From assembly GCA_022601335.1 (NCBI GenBank), contig JAJACV010000054.1:1-64000 (forward strand): a stretch of DNA of 64,000 nucleotides, given 5' to 3'. The position numbers and the translations under genes were made by a program. Below, piece after piece: positions 10,532 through 20,115 of the stretch. Position 1 is the stretch's first letter, and each line of letters starts with the position of its first letter. The DNA is from Chlamydiota bacterium (GTDB lineage Bacteria; Chlamydiota; Chlamydiia; Chlamydiales; JAAZZY01). The notes beneath the pieces were generated by a model. It made no database searches and had not been told where the DNA came from. It worked only from the letters and a program-made list of their open reading frames with translations.

Positions 10532-12037
10532 ATGCAGCAGCAGCTCATTAAATATTTGTGCGATAGCTTTTATGAAGAGAAATATCTTTATTCAGATATA
10601 GATCAAAAGGTCCTCAGGTACCTTCGCTTGAATAAGGTTCAATTTGACCCTTTTTTCTATGATGAAAGTTTGAGCCAGGAGAAAAACCCCGTTTTAAGGT
10701 TATCTATTTGGAGAGATCTTTTAAAACACACTCTTTTACTTACTATCAAAGAATCTTACGGGGAAGAAAAAGAAGATCTAAAAAAAGCATGGTATTCTTT
10801 ATCATCCAACAATTCATTTAAAGAGTTTCAGCTTGAACAAGCCTATACAACACTTATTGCTCAACTCTTAGGTATTTCCTATCAATCTAGCTCTCAAATT
10901 ATACAATTAGAAAATGGTTTTACTCCCATTGAAAGTGCTTCGCATTGGCCTATAATGAACACTCCTATCTCTGAGTGGCATGCTGAACTAGGTACTCTTT
11001 GGGTTTTAATTGGAAAAATGCTTAATGAACCTAAATATTTCAAATACGCCCTTAAGCTTGCCCAATGGCAAACTAAGGGACTTGATTTTAACTACCACCC
11101 GCAAAAAGGGTTTCTTTCTTCTCATTTTTTAAGTCATTATGCAAACGCTCATCTAAGAGATGGAATTTTATTTCATGCCGTAGCTTTAGCTAATTCCGAA
11201 CCGAAAATGGCCTATTTTGCTAAGAAACAATTTTCTTATTTACTTGAAGTTGAAAAAAAGGATTTTCAAGACTGTTCTATAGATGCTCTTCTTCTTTTGC
11301 AATGGATAGGCTCTCTTTTTTCAGGAGAACTGACTCCAGAAAAGCCCCAAATTGAAGAAGTTATTCAAGATCCAGACCTAGCTATTGTAGGTTATAGATC
11401 ATCCAAATTGAATATTTTAGCTTCTGCTTTAGGAACTAATATGGGGCTGGGATCTCTCAAAGCAAGTGATCTTGAAATTCCTGCATTTGGACCTCAAATA
11501 CAACTACTCGGTGAGGGGCAGTACTTTGGAGCCTTTGGACAGAATCCTCTTAAAAGGGATCAACAAGAAACTTTCAAAGTAGATACTGGAGAAAAAGAAT
11601 TTAATATCAAAGGTGTCTTAGGTCTCCCTGAAGCAAAAGCCGGTGAACCCTTTGATAAAACGTGGCAATATCCTAAAAACTGGATGGAGTATAACTGTTT
11701 TTTCGAAAATAATGTGCTTAATATCCAAGTGGCACCCTACAGAATTCAATCTAAACTCTATTTTGTTTTTTACGTCATTGCTAAGAAATGCTTAGTCGGT
11801 GGAGAAGACAAAATTCTCCCCCACTCTCTTAATCAGTATCAAGGTGATGCCGATTCTGTCTCCTTTATTGGAGAAAATGGCCTTATTATTCTAGATGCTA
11901 TGCACCCTAAAAGTGAGCTGCAGATAATCCCTCTTGAGGGCCACAGAAGCTTTTGGGGAGCTCAATACTTAATTGCCTACCATTTAAATAATAAATATAG
12001 TAATTTTGGCTGGAAGATTAGTATAAAAGATTTCTAA
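10532..12037 (+). CDS. Chlamydial conserved hypothetical protein (positional counterpart of the gene between hup and accA in Chlamydia); helical N-terminus, beta-rich C-terminus
   Basis: 501-aa ORF, position between HU gene and accA; no clear catalytic motif. Confidence 0.75.
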   Translation: MQQQLIKYLCDSFYEEKYLYSDIDQKVLRYLRLNKVQFDPFFYDESLSQEKNPVLRLSIWRDLLKHTLLLTIKESYGEEKEDLKKAWYSLSSNNSFKEFQLEQAYTTLIAQLLGISYQSSSQIIQLENGFTPIESASHWPIMNTPISEWHAELGTLWVLIGKMLNEPKYFKYALKLAQWQTKGLDFNYHPQKGFLSSHFLSHYANAHLRDGILFHAVALANSEPKMAYFAKKQFSYLLEVEKKDFQDCSIDALLLLQWIGSLFSGELTPEKPQIEEVIQDPDLAIVGYRSSKLNILASALGTNMGLGSLKASDLEIPAFGPQIQLLGEGQYFGAFGQNPLKRDQQETFKVDTGEKEFNIKGVLGLPEAKAGEPFDKTWQYPKNWMEYNCFFENNVLNIQVAPYRIQSKLYFVFYVIAKKCLVGGEDKILPHSLNQYQGDADSVSFIGENGLIILDAMHPKSELQIIPLEGHRSFWGAQYLIAYHLNNKYSNFGWKISIKDF

Positions 12038-12075
12038 TCACATAATAATAAGTGATTTATGAAGCTTGTCAAAAC

Positions 12076-12105
12076 TTGAAAATAAACAGCTGTTTCGGCG
12101 ATAAT
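12076..12105 (+). promoter_or_regulatory. Candidate promoter of the L,D-transpeptidase gene
   Basis: TTGAAA (12076-12081) - N18 - GATAAT (12100-12105). Confidence 0.5.
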
Positions 12106-12128
12106 TAAATAATATTTCAGAGGGATTT

Positions 12129-13145
12129 ATGTCAGTTCAAAAGTTTTTTTTAACAGTGACTCTTGGCTTGTTTGCCTTTATTGGTATTCTTGGTTGGGTA
12201 AAGAAGGGTAAGGATAAAGCACATTTACCTGCTACACAAAACGCAGTACAAGAAGTTGCTTTTAATGAGAAAAATAATCCTATCCCTCTTGATGCTGAAA
12301 TATTACATGCTCCAATCGTTGCTAAAAATGATAAACCTCAAAAGACAGCGCTACCCACTGATGTTGACCTGCCAACAGCTAACTATATTGAAAGCTTTTT
12401 TGATCCAGCAGCTTTGAAACTTCCCATTGTAGAAACAATCCAATATTCTAGCCGAGTGCCTTGGTTAAAAGGAAAGCCTGCTTGGGTGTCCGATTACGCA
12501 TCACATTACAAAACATCCAAACACTTTATTGCTAGAAGCCTAAACAGTAAGCCTGACTATCTCTCTCAAAATGTTAAGCATGGTGATCGATTCAATGTCC
12601 TGAGAATGGATAAAGATTTCTACTTTTATCTTCTAGTGGATGTTTCACGTTGCAAAATGTGGTTTTATTACGTTGATAATGATACAGAAGAACGAGTACT
12701 TGTAAAAACTTACCATGTGGGCTTAGGTCGCCCAGATGAAATGAAAGGATCAGGTAATTTAACACCGATTGGCAAATACACTCTTGGCGAAAAGATCGCA
12801 GTTTATCGTCCAGGTATTATGGGATTCCATAATAATCAATCGGTCGAAATGGTTAGGATTTTTGGAAGTAGATGGATTCCTTTTGAAAAAGAAATAGAAG
12901 GATGTACAGCTCCAGCTAAAGGCTTAGGGCTACATGGGAACCCTCTTCAATATGATAATCAAACAGGTAAATGGAAAGAAGATTGCTCAGGTGTTGGGCA
13001 ATATACAAGTGATGGCTGCTTGAGGCTTTCTCAGTCAGATATGGAAGAATTGTTTTCCATTATTGTATCTAGGCCAGCTGTAGTGGAACTTGTTAAAGAT
13101 TTCCATAATGCAGAGCTTCCTGGAAAAGAAAAACATTTAAACTAA
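12129..13145 (+). CDS. L,D-transpeptidase (YkuD domain) with N-terminal membrane anchor
   Basis: LGLHGNP...TSDGCLRLSQSDMEELF catalytic motif; N-terminal hydrophobic segment FFLTVTLGLFAFIGILGWV. Confidence 0.9.
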   Translation: MSVQKFFLTVTLGLFAFIGILGWVKKGKDKAHLPATQNAVQEVAFNEKNNPIPLDAEILHAPIVAKNDKPQKTALPTDVDLPTANYIESFFDPAALKLPIVETIQYSSRVPWLKGKPAWVSDYASHYKTSKHFIARSLNSKPDYLSQNVKHGDRFNVLRMDKDFYFYLLVDVSRCKMWFYYVDNDTEERVLVKTYHVGLGRPDEMKGSGNLTPIGKYTLGEKIAVYRPGIMGFHNNQSVEMVRIFGSRWIPFEKEIEGCTAPAKGLGLHGNPLQYDNQTGKWKEDCSGVGQYTSDGCLRLSQSDMEELFSIIVSRPAVVELVKDFHNAELPGKEKHLN

Positions 13146-13162
13146 GATGAGGAACATGCTTG

Positions 13163-14170
13163 ATGGATACTCTACCCCATGAAAGACAGATTAAAGACTA
13201 TGAAAAGATGATAGAGCAGCTCAAGAAACAAAGCTCCGCTAAGCATACTTTATGGTCCGAAAGCGAGTTGCATAGGTTGGAAAAAAAACTCCAAACACTC
13301 AAGCAAAAAGTGTTTTCTGAACTATCACCCTGGGAAAGAGTTACTATATCACGACATCCACAGAGACCTCATACAATTGACTATATTAAAAATATTTGTG
13401 AAGATTTCCATGAGCTTTTTGGAGATAGGACCTTTGGAGATGACCATGCGATTATTGGTGGTCTAGCTACCATACATGGTGAAAAAGTGGTTGTCATTGG
13501 ACAGGAAAAAGGGAATGATACGGATAGCAGGCTTTTTAGAAATTTTGGAATGGTACACCCTGAAGGTTTTCGAAAAGCTCTTAGACTTATGAAATTGGCC
13601 GAAAAATTCAACTTGCCCATTGTCTCTCTTATAGACACTCCGGGAGCTTACCCAGGACTATCTGCTGAAGAAAGAGGACAGGGACTTGTTATTGCAGAAA
13701 ACATCTACAAAATGTTTCTAATTGAAACTCCTATTATCGTTGTTATTATTGGTGAAGGATGTTCTGGAGGCGCTCTTGCAATGGCTGTAGGGGATGTAGT
13801 AGGAATGCTTGAGCACGCTTATTACTCTGTTATTTCTCCTGAAGGCTGTGCATCCATTCTTTGGAAAGATGCACAAAAAAATGCAGAAGCTTCTTCTACA
13901 TTGAAACTGAATTCAGAAAACCTAATTGAATTTAATATTGTTGATACAATCATTAAGGAACCACTAGGTGGTGCCCATCACAATCCTCAAGGTATTTATC
14001 GTGAGGTCACGAAGTTTATTTTTGAAGAATTAAAAAGACTTAAAACTTTATCTTCTGATATGCTCCCCGAATTACGTTATTGCAAGTTTAGAAAAATTGG
14101 TAAAATAACTCAAAATCAAGGGGAAAAAATAAACGATGCTGGGGCTTTTAAAAATAGCGCTTCAAAATAG
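13163..14170 (+). CDS. accA: Acetyl-CoA carboxylase carboxyltransferase subunit alpha
   Basis: [45 protein letters not shown]. Confidence 0.96.
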   Translation: MDTLPHERQIKDYEKMIEQLKKQSSAKHTLWSESELHRLEKKLQTLKQKVFSELSPWERVTISRHPQRPHTIDYIKNICEDFHELFGDRTFGDDHAIIGGLATIHGEKVVVIGQEKGNDTDSRLFRNFGMVHPEGFRKALRLMKLAEKFNLPIVSLIDTPGAYPGLSAEERGQGLVIAENIYKMFLIETPIIVVIIGEGCSGGALAMAVGDVVGMLEHAYYSVISPEGCASILWKDAQKNAEASSTLKLNSENLIEFNIVDTIIKEPLGGAHHNPQGIYREVTKFIFEELKRLKTLSSDMLPELRYCKFRKIGKITQNQGEKINDAGAFKNSASK

Positions 14171-16163
14171 GCGTTACCTTGTTCTTTTAGTTGTTACTGT
14201 AGTTCTTACTCTCTTTATGACTGTTGCGTCCCAAATGGAAGCCTTTGCAATGGGGCTTTTGACAAATCAGGGACCCGATGTATTCGCGCTATTTTCAAAT
14301 AGCAAACGTGTTGAGCTCGAAGAAAAAAAATTAGCAGAAGAGCAAAAAGACATAAAAATAAGTAAGTATATGGCTAAAAAAAGCCGCTCTCCTAAAAAAG
14401 ATAAAATTTATATTGATGATATTCATGAAGTATGGCCTGAAATCGACCTTGAAAATAAAGGCTATATTACAAAACGAGATGCATCAGATTACGTAAGTCG
14501 AGGCAAAGGTTTTAATCTTCTGACCTCTATTATGACGAAAACGAAAGAAAAATATAATATTGCTAATAATATTGCTCTTTTACTCCTGATGCTAAGCTTT
14601 GTTGCTCTATTTAAAGTTACTTGTGCCTTTTTCAGTCGCTATACAACCACTCTTGTGGGGATTAGAGTCGGAAAAAATCTTAGAGAAAAATACTTTGAAC
14701 ATTTGCAAACACTTCCGATGAGCTTTTTTCAAAAGCATAACATTGGAGGGCTCTCTGCTCGTGTCAGTGGAGATGCAGGAGCTGTTTCAGGAGCGATTAT
14801 ATCGTTCATTATGAACTATTGCCAAATGCCTTTTACCATTATTTCAAGTCTCTACATCTTATTTAAACTTTCATTTGAACTAAGTTTAATTATTTTCTTA
14901 GGTTTGCCTTTGATTGGAATTCCAATTTACTATCTCTCTAAAAAAGCGAGAAAGTCTCAACAGGAAATGCAAATATATGGGGAGCAATTTGCTCATATCT
15001 TAATTGACTATTTAGCCGGTATTCAAACGGTGAAGCTTTTTAATATGGAGAAGTTTTCATCGAAGAAATACTGTGATATGAACAATCTTTCTGCTAAAAT
15101 TGAAGAAAAAATCTCGCTGTATGGATATATCGCAAGACCTATTCTTCATATGATAGGAACATTCTTCTTAGGAGTTATTATTGTTTATGGATTGTATTTT
15201 GCTAAAATGAATGTTTCGGATCTCGTTGTCTATACCGCCATTATGCATCTATTTTACGAGCCAATCAAAAAATTTGGTGAGCAAAATATTGCCATTCAAA
15301 GGGGACTTGCTGCAGCGGACAGAATGTTTACAGTTCTTAATGAAAAGTCTGATTTGATAGATAAAGAAGATGCGGTTGATTTTGCTGAATTTAATGACTC
15401 TATTCAGTTTGAAAATGTTTGGTTTAAATATGAGAAAAACTGGGTTTTAAGAGACTTAAGTTTTGAAGTAAAAAAGGGGCAAACTGTTGCTCTTGTCGGT
15501 CCTACTGGAGCTGGTAAGTCAACCATTGCTCAATTATTGCCAAGACTTTACGACGTAAATAAGGGTTTCATTAAAGTGGATGGTGTTCCTGTTACCGATT
15601 ATAAACAAAGAAGTTTGAGAGAGGGTATTTCGTTTGTAGCTCAAAAACCCTTCTTGTTTTTCGATACGGTTGCTAACAATATTTCTTACGGTAGAGATTA
15701 TACCCGCCCTGAAATTGAGCTGGCAGCACAAAGAGCTCATGCAGATGAGTTTATTCAATGCCTTCCTCAAAAATATGATACCCCTCTAGCAGAAATGGGA
15801 AAAAGCCTCTCTGGAGGTCAGCAGCAACGTCTCGCAATATCAAGAGCCCTTGTTAAAAAAGCTCCTATATTAGTCATGGATGAGGCAACCTCTTCACTAG
15901 ACTCCATTAGTGAAAATAGAATTAAATTAGCTATCGAAGAGCTAAGAGGCTCTATGACACAAATTATTATAGCACATAGACTCTCCACGATTGAACATGC
16001 TGACAAAATTATATATCTAGAATTTGGAGCCAAGGTAGCAGAAGGTACAAAAGATGAACTGTACCAAAGCTGTCAAGGCTTTAAAGCAATGTGGGATATG
16101 ATGTTCAAGAGAGAAAGAGAAGAGAAGCAAGAAGAAACAGAGAGTTTAGCAACTACTGAATAA
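14136..16163 (+). CDS. MsbA-like ABC transporter, fused permease and ATPase
   Basis: Walker [43 protein letters not shown]-loop IIAHRLST; overlaps accA by 35 nt. Confidence 0.93.
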   Translation: MLGLLKIALQNRRYLVLLVVTVVLTLFMTVASQMEAFAMGLLTNQGPDVFALFSNSKRVELEEKKLAEEQKDIKISKYMAKKSRSPKKDKIYIDDIHEVWPEIDLENKGYITKRDASDYVSRGKGFNLLTSIMTKTKEKYNIANNIALLLLMLSFVALFKVTCAFFSRYTTTLVGIRVGKNLREKYFEHLQTLPMSFFQKHNIGGLSARVSGDAGAVSGAIISFIMNYCQMPFTIISSLYILFKLSFELSLIIFLGLPLIGIPIYYLSKKARKSQQEMQIYGEQFAHILIDYLAGIQTVKLFNMEKFSSKKYCDMNNLSAKIEEKISLYGYIARPILHMIGTFFLGVIIVYGLYFAKMNVSDLVVYTAIMHLFYEPIKKFGEQNIAIQRGLAAADRMFTVLNEKSDLIDKEDAVDFAEFNDSIQFENVWFKYEKNWVLRDLSFEVKKGQTVALVGPTGAGKSTIAQLLPRLYDVNKGFIKVDGVPVTDYKQRSLREGISFVAQKPFLFFDTVANNISYGRDYTRPEIELAAQRAHADEFIQCLPQKYDTPLAEMGKSLSGGQQQRLAISRALVKKAPILVMDEATSSLDSISENRIKLAIEELRGSMTQIIIAHRLSTIEHADKIIYLEFGAKVAEGTKDELYQSCQGFKAMWDMMFKREREEKQEETESLATTE

Positions 16164-16167
16164 ATCT

Positions 16168-16869
16168 TTAGCTTGTAGTCAAAAGCCCTAACTTTTCAAA
16201 GCTTGATTTAAGATCCTTGTTATCGTTTTTATCCAAAGCTCCATTACTCTTTAACCACTGAATGTAATCCGGTGGAACAACTTGAAGAGGCTTGCCCTTG
16301 TATTTTCCAAAGGGCATTATTTGAATGAACTGGCTGACGTTTAGAAGTTCATAGATCGTATCTATTGATAAATCATCTACCATAGCATCAAATACTCTAT
16401 GAAGCGTTATGACGTCATCCAGCGCTCTATGTGCATTGTTAGCGGGGAATCCATAGTTTTCTCGTAATACCTGTAGAGAGTGTCTTGGTAAATCTGGTCT
16501 ATATCGTCGCGCCCACTTTAAGCTATCCAGAAATTTCCAATTAGGAAAGCTTAAGTTATGCCGAGAAAATTCAGCTTCTAGTAAGGGTTGGTCAAACTGA
16601 TCATTATTGTGTGCAATTAAAACAACATCTCCATCACAAAAGTCCAAAAAATCTTGTGCAACTTCCTTAAAAGAAGGTTTTTGTGAAACCATAGCATCTG
16701 TAATATGGTGGATGCCTGTAGCTGATGGAGGAATAGGAATTCCTGGATTGATCAACTGCTCAAAGGATACATCCCTCTCTGGGTCATAGGCCGCAATTTC
16801 AACAATAAGATCATTCTTTGTACTGACACCTGTCGTCTCCGTATCGTAGAAAATGGCACGAAGTGGCAT
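16168..16869 (-). CDS. DnaQ-like 3'-5' exonuclease
   Basis: FYDTETTG (ExoI), LIAHNNDQFDQPLL (ExoII), NNAHRALDDVITLHRVF (ExoIII); ATG at 16869. Confidence 0.9.
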   Translation of the reverse strand: MPLRAIFYDTETTGVSTKNDLIVEIAAYDPERDVSFEQLINPGIPIPPSATGIHHITDAMVSQKPSFKEVAQDFLDFCDGDVVLIAHNNDQFDQPLLEAEFSRHNLSFPNWKFLDSLKWARRYRPDLPRHSLQVLRENYGFPANNAHRALDDVITLHRVFDAMVDDLSIDTIYELLNVSQFIQIMPFGKYKGKPLQVVPPDYIQWLKSNGALDKNDNKDLKSSFEKLGLLTTS

Positions 16870-17036
16870 CAAAAACCTCCTTGAGCAGGTATTGATGACT
16901 GTGCATCATCTTGAAACACTTTTGGATTATTGGTTATCGGTATTAAACTTGCTGTATCGTCACTTGGCATTTTGTAAATGCATGATGTAAGTATAAAAAA
17001 GAGGGTGAGTAAAAAAAAGTATTTAATTTTCTTCAT
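16869..17036 (-). CDS. Small lipoprotein, 55 aa, not in the ORF track
   Basis: MKKIKYFFLLTLFFILTSCIYKMPSDDTASLIPITNNPKVFQDDAQSSIPAQGGF; signal peptide with LTSC lipobox; overlaps neighbours on both sides. Confidence 0.7.
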   Translation of the reverse strand: MKKIKYFFLLTLFFILTSCIYKMPSDDTASLIPITNNPKVFQDDAQSSIPAQGGF

Positions 17037-17628
17037 GAATTTCATAATCCGATTTTATATTTTTTGAATTGAAAAAAGGGGGCGCAGATTTATTCGTTAA
17101 CTTTCTCTGCAATATTTGTGTAAAAGAAAAGCGAGAGGCTAAATCTTTGGTTTTTTCTACCGGAAGTGGAACTGAGTCTTCCTCAGAAGGCTCCAAATTC
17201 ATTAAGAATTGTACTCCATTAGATTGTGAGTCAGATATAACCATCTGTTTGCCCGCAACCTCCACAAGGTATAACATAGATTTTTGAGATAAATTACGTC
17301 TCTCAAGCACTTTTATTCTATTTTGATGATTGACTTGTTGTACTCTTTTCCTAAGATAACCCTTCAAAAACCAAGCTATAATTAGAACAGATCCAAGTAT
17401 AAAGCCCAAAATGAGCATCATTCTAAAAAATTGTTGCCAGTAGTTGAACTCATTCGGTTCATCATAAGCTTTTTCTATAGGGAAAGGGTCTTCATCAAGA
17501 AGAACGACTTCTTTAGAAAGAGGCGCCTTTGAAGGAGGTATATGAACCTCGCTTAAGGCATATGTTGGGTACACTGAGCTTGCCAAAAAGAGCAAAGTAC
17601 CTATTAATTTTAATTTGATATAAGACAT
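17023..17628 (-). CDS. FliO-like membrane protein with signal peptide
   Basis: Signal peptide, TM (MMLILGFILGSVLIIAWFL), then IKVLERRNLSQKSMLYLVEVAGKQMVISDSQSNGVQFL, resembling the FliO core. Confidence 0.6.
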   Translation of the reverse strand: MSYIKLKLIGTLLFLASSVYPTYALSEVHIPPSKAPLSKEVVLLDEDPFPIEKAYDEPNEFNYWQQFFRMMLILGFILGSVLIIAWFLKGYLRKRVQQVNHQNRIKVLERRNLSQKSMLYLVEVAGKQMVISDSQSNGVQFLMNLEPSEEDSVPLPVEKTKDLASRFSFTQILQRKLTNKSAPPFFNSKNIKSDYEIHEEN

Positions 17629-17708
17629 GTGAACTCATAAGGAAAATAATTCCGAAAAACGGTATCATAGTCTAGACTTTAATTTTTTTATATTTCTTTC
17701 TGGGTAAA

Positions 17709-18566
17709 ATGACTGCTAATTATAAAGGATGGATTTGTTTAGATATTGATGGAACTTTGACGAATGAAATTCTTTCTATTCCTAAACCTGTTTTAGAATA
17801 CATTCACTTTTTGCATCAAGAGCAATGGCAGCTCATTTTTGTAACGGGACGACTTTTCTCATTAGGTTATAAAGTATTGAAATCTTTAACGTTTCCCTAC
17901 TATTTTGTCCCTCAAAATGGAGCTTCTTGGTTTGAAATGCCTAGTCAAAAAATAGGGTCTCGTCATTATCTTGCCTTAAAAACTATACAAGAATTAGAAC
18001 CTCTTATCAAAGGAAGTGGTTTAGATTTTGTGTTAATTACAGGCATAGAAAATCAAGATCAATGTTTTTATCGCCCAGATCGACTCAAAATAGAAACACT
18101 TGAGCATATTCAGAAAAATTTATCCTCATTAGCCGGTCAATGGAAAGCCGTTTCTTCATTTACAGACCTGGGTCTTGAAAATTTCCCAATGGCTAAAATT
18201 TATGGTTCAAATGAGTGCTTAAAAAATGTAATTAGTTCTCTTCAAAAAGTTTCCTCCATTGAAGCCTATTTATTAGAGGATAGCGCAAAACCTAATCACT
18301 CCGTAATTCATATTATGAGGAAAGGGGTAAACAAAGGAAAGGCTGTACTGGATATTATTAATACACCACTCTTAACAAAAACTATTATTTCTGCAGGAAA
18401 TGACTTCAATGATGAATCTCTACTTGATATAGCTGATATCAAAATTGCTATGTCTGATTCTCCTAAATTTTTACTAGAAAAAGCTGATATCATTGCCCCT
18501 TCAGTAAAAAACTATGGCATTATACCAGCTCTCAAAAAAGCAATAGAACAAACTAAATTATTATGA
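17709..18566 (+). CDS. HAD-superfamily (Cof-like) hydrolase
   Basis: CLDIDGTLT, VTGR, NKGKAV, SAGNDFNDESLL. Confidence 0.85.
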   Translation: MTANYKGWICLDIDGTLTNEILSIPKPVLEYIHFLHQEQWQLIFVTGRLFSLGYKVLKSLTFPYYFVPQNGASWFEMPSQKIGSRHYLALKTIQELEPLIKGSGLDFVLITGIENQDQCFYRPDRLKIETLEHIQKNLSSLAGQWKAVSSFTDLGLENFPMAKIYGSNECLKNVISSLQKVSSIEAYLLEDSAKPNHSVIHIMRKGVNKGKAVLDIINTPLLTKTIISAGNDFNDESLLDIADIKIAMSDSPKFLLEKADIIAPSVKNYGIIPALKKAIEQTKLL

Positions 18567-19987
18567 CCAATCCAACTCAAAAAAATAGAAAAAAAATTAT
18601 TGAGGAACTAAAGCCATTTTTTAGCGAGGAAACAGGCTACTTACAACTCAATCCACATATTAGACCCTACAAAAAAAGTGATGTCATTCCGGTGGCAATG
18701 AATTTGTTGTACATACTAATTATGCTGCGTACAAAAGATCGTTTCTATATCGAACAGGCCCTAACGAAACTTGAGCATTTGTTATATTTTCAAAGCAAAG
18801 AGGGCGACTATCATGGAAATTTCCCTGTTTTCCTTCATCACTATCCGCGCTGTGAGCGGTATCTAGAAATTATGGATGCCTTATTTCCAATGTATTGGAT
18901 TATGAAAGAATTCTCCACTATCCTAGTACCCAAGCTTAAGATAAAGTTGTACAAAGCTATTGAAATGGGAATGGATGCGATAAATAGCCAAGATGAGGGA
19001 GGAGAGTATTCCTATTTACTTACTTTAGAAAGAGCCTGTTTAAGAGTAGCCATTGGCCAGCTATTGCAAGATAATCATTGTGTTGAAAAGGGAAGAGCTG
19101 AACTCGAAAAATTAGCACTAAGAGAAAAGCAAATGTGTTGGGGATCTCCCCGGAGTTTAGCTAAAATGCTACCTGCTCTAGAGCTCATCTCAAAGGAATC
19201 AATGCCCAAATCATGGGATAGTTTTTGGCAGTACCTTAACGCTACTTGGAGTGTGCAAATGGGCACTTATATAGGACCTACTCTCTCAGAATACTATGAG
19301 GGAGATAAAGCAGAAGCAACTCTTTATCATTTATACATGGAAGAAATGAAAGGTTCTGAGCTTTCTCTTAAATACTCTCCAATTACACTCCTTCAAGGAG
19401 AGCTTTTGAGGCGCCCTCCAAATATTTATGTTAAAAATAGCTCTCTATCCAGCGAAAATCTCTCCTATGCTCTATGGGAATCATACAAAAATGAGGATAT
19501 GGCTTATTCCCTTTTTAATATCCCAGTCGAGGAATGGGTAAAGACAGGAGGATACTTTCCACTTAAAGTGATTTTTAAAGAAAAAAAGCGCGTGGACTCA
19601 TTTACTCTCCAAATGGGATCGCCGGTTAAGATATCAAAACAAGAAAATAATGACCTGCTTCTGACTTTTGAACCCAAAGTAGATGAAGAAATGGATGTCC
19701 ATTTTTTCTGGAACCTCTCCTCAAAGGCACAAATAAGTATAGAGGGCAAAAAAGCAACAACGTTTCCTCTTAATAAACCTATGCAAATTCTTTTCAACAA
19801 GTATACAATATCATTTTCGTTTCCAGATGAACCAAAAAATATTTGGGGACAAATACTGCAGTCAAATAGACGAACTCAATTATTAACAGATGATTTTCAA
19901 ACTTTTGATACAGAACTTTATTTTCGTGAATTGAAATCGTTAGATACACCCTTTAGAATACTTCTTTCTATAAGAAAAAATAACTAG
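18563..19987 (+). CDS. Conserved hypothetical protein, helical N-terminus and beta-rich C-terminus
   Basis: 474-aa ORF overlapping the HAD gene by 4 nt; general architecture resembles the 10532 ORF. Confidence 0.65.
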   Translation: MTNPTQKNRKKIIEELKPFFSEETGYLQLNPHIRPYKKSDVIPVAMNLLYILIMLRTKDRFYIEQALTKLEHLLYFQSKEGDYHGNFPVFLHHYPRCERYLEIMDALFPMYWIMKEFSTILVPKLKIKLYKAIEMGMDAINSQDEGGEYSYLLTLERACLRVAIGQLLQDNHCVEKGRAELEKLALREKQMCWGSPRSLAKMLPALELISKESMPKSWDSFWQYLNATWSVQMGTYIGPTLSEYYEGDKAEATLYHLYMEEMKGSELSLKYSPITLLQGELLRRPPNIYVKNSSLSSENLSYALWESYKNEDMAYSLFNIPVEEWVKTGGYFPLKVIFKEKKRVDSFTLQMGSPVKISKQENNDLLLTFEPKVDEEMDVHFFWNLSSKAQISIEGKKATTFPLNKPMQILFNKYTISFSFPDEPKNIWGQILQSNRRTQLLTDDFQTFDTELYFRELKSLDTPFRILLSIRKNN

Positions 19988-20051
19988 ATTCTCTATTTTC
20001 CAAACCTTATCCCAGAAGTATTGAGAATAGCTTGAATCTTTCCTTTAAAAG

Positions 20052-20080
20052 TTGAAAATTAGTTTAAAACTCTCTATCTT
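20052..20080 (+). promoter_or_regulatory. Candidate promoter upstream of the pseudokinase gene
   Basis: TTGAAA - N17 - TATCTT. Confidence 0.4.
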
Positions 20081-20115
20081 TAGGTCTGAATTATTAAAAT
20101 CTAACTTTTTAAACT

